DNA of 64,000 nucleotides, taken from contig NZ_BDGT01000014.1 of the NCBI RefSeq assembly GCF_001748285.1, positions 1 through 64,000 of the forward strand, written 5' to 3'. Source of the DNA: Thermogemmatispora onikobensis. Its GTDB lineage: Bacteria; Chloroflexota; Ktedonobacteria; Ktedonobacterales; Ktedonobacteraceae. Made by a program: the position numbers and the translations under genes. The notes beneath the pieces are model-generated. The model saw nothing but the letters and a program-made list of their open reading frames with translations, was not told where the DNA came from and did no database searches. Shown here one piece after another: positions 63,821-64,000 of this stretch. Positions within the stretch are counted from its first letter, which is position 1. Every line of letters begins with the position of its first letter.

Positions 63821-64000
63821 TTAGTTGTCGGACGCCACTTGCGGCTCTGGGCCGGCTGTGGTGGCTGCCTCTTCCTGGGCCAGGTGCTGCAGGACACCCT
63901 CGCGCAGCTGCTTGGCCCAGTACAGCTCAAGTTTCCATTGCTCGATCCAGTGGTACATGACGTTGAGGATGTGCTCAAGGCGCTCGGGGCTTCGGAGTGC
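63821..64000 (-). CDS. C-terminal fragment of an unidentified protein (gene runs off the right edge)
   Basis: Reading leftward from 64000 the frame is open with sequence ALRSPERLEHILNVMYHWIE followed by QWKLELYWAKQLREGVLQHL and a disordered tail ending VASDN before the stop (63821-63823). About 59 residues are visible, mostly one or two amphipathic helices. It might be the C-terminal part of a PadR- or TetR-like regulator of the exporter, but nothing in the visible part proves it. Confidence 0.6.
   Translation of the reverse strand, partial: ALRSPERLEHILNVMYHWIEQWKLELYWAKQLREGVLQHLAQEEAATTAGPEPQVASDN

Overview
The window looks like a chromosomal piece of a thermophilic, multicellular-type Chloroflexota bacterium of the class Ktedonobacteria, most plausibly Thermogemmatispora or a relative. 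This is an inference from high GC content, from many Ser/Thr kinases, FHA, TPR and HEAT proteins, from a WXG100/EssC secretion locus in a non-actinobacterial setting, and from ordinary bacterial promoters (many TTGACA-17/18-TATAAT-like pairs). There are no rRNA or tRNA genes, no insertion sequences and no CRISPR array. All 64 kb read as resident chromosome.

Layout. 1-3.6 kb (minus): serine/glyoxylate-type aminotransferase with serA (cut by the left edge), and pyk. 3.8-5.4 kb (plus): rpsP-khpA-rimM. 5.8-15.8 kb: a signalling and secretion locus. It has a divergent membrane protein with a TIR-like N-terminus, then a plus-strand run of vWA protein, PP2C phosphatase, atypical kinase, WXG100 protein, ubiquitin-like YukD protein and a three-ATPase EssC/EccC. 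15.8-23.9 kb (minus): a ROK protein and a glycerol-use operon (glpA-like dehydrogenase, FAD oxidoreductase, SRPBCC protein, APC permease, glpK). 24.3-27.5 kb (minus): a complete ECF transporter (S, A1, A2, T). 27.7-28.5 kb: rpiA.

29-36 kb holds a receiver-DUF4388-roadblock protein, a 43-residue membrane protein, and a convergent minus-strand membrane-stress cluster: XRE regulator, NfeD-like protein, flotillin, PspA. 36-44.6 kb holds a LysE exporter, a dienelactone hydrolase, a HEAT-repeat protein, a membrane Ser/Thr kinase, an S15-type hydrolase and a divergent IclR regulator. 45-50.4 kb holds a double-FHA protein, a NadD-like nucleotidyltransferase, a DinB protein and aconitase. 50.8-51.0 kb may encode a structured RNA. 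51.2-53.5 kb is a NarL/LiaR-type two-component system. 53.9-59 kb holds two zinc-ribbon/kinase/TPR paralogues and two membrane proteins. 59-64 kb holds a fumarylacetoacetase-family protein, an MBL-fold hydrolase, a 14-TM drug exporter and a truncated gene.

The main candidate for something little described is the 7.6-15.8 kb locus. There a vWA-PP2C-kinase triad of the TerY-P kind is followed, in the same direction, by the minimal core of a type VII (ESX-like) secretion system. A second theme is recurring signalling architecture (kinase, FHA, TPR, zinc ribbon), including a paralogue that keeps only the kinase N-lobe. A third is regulatory: several promoters carry clear dyads, and many genes end in long GC-rich stem-loops that lack U-tracts.
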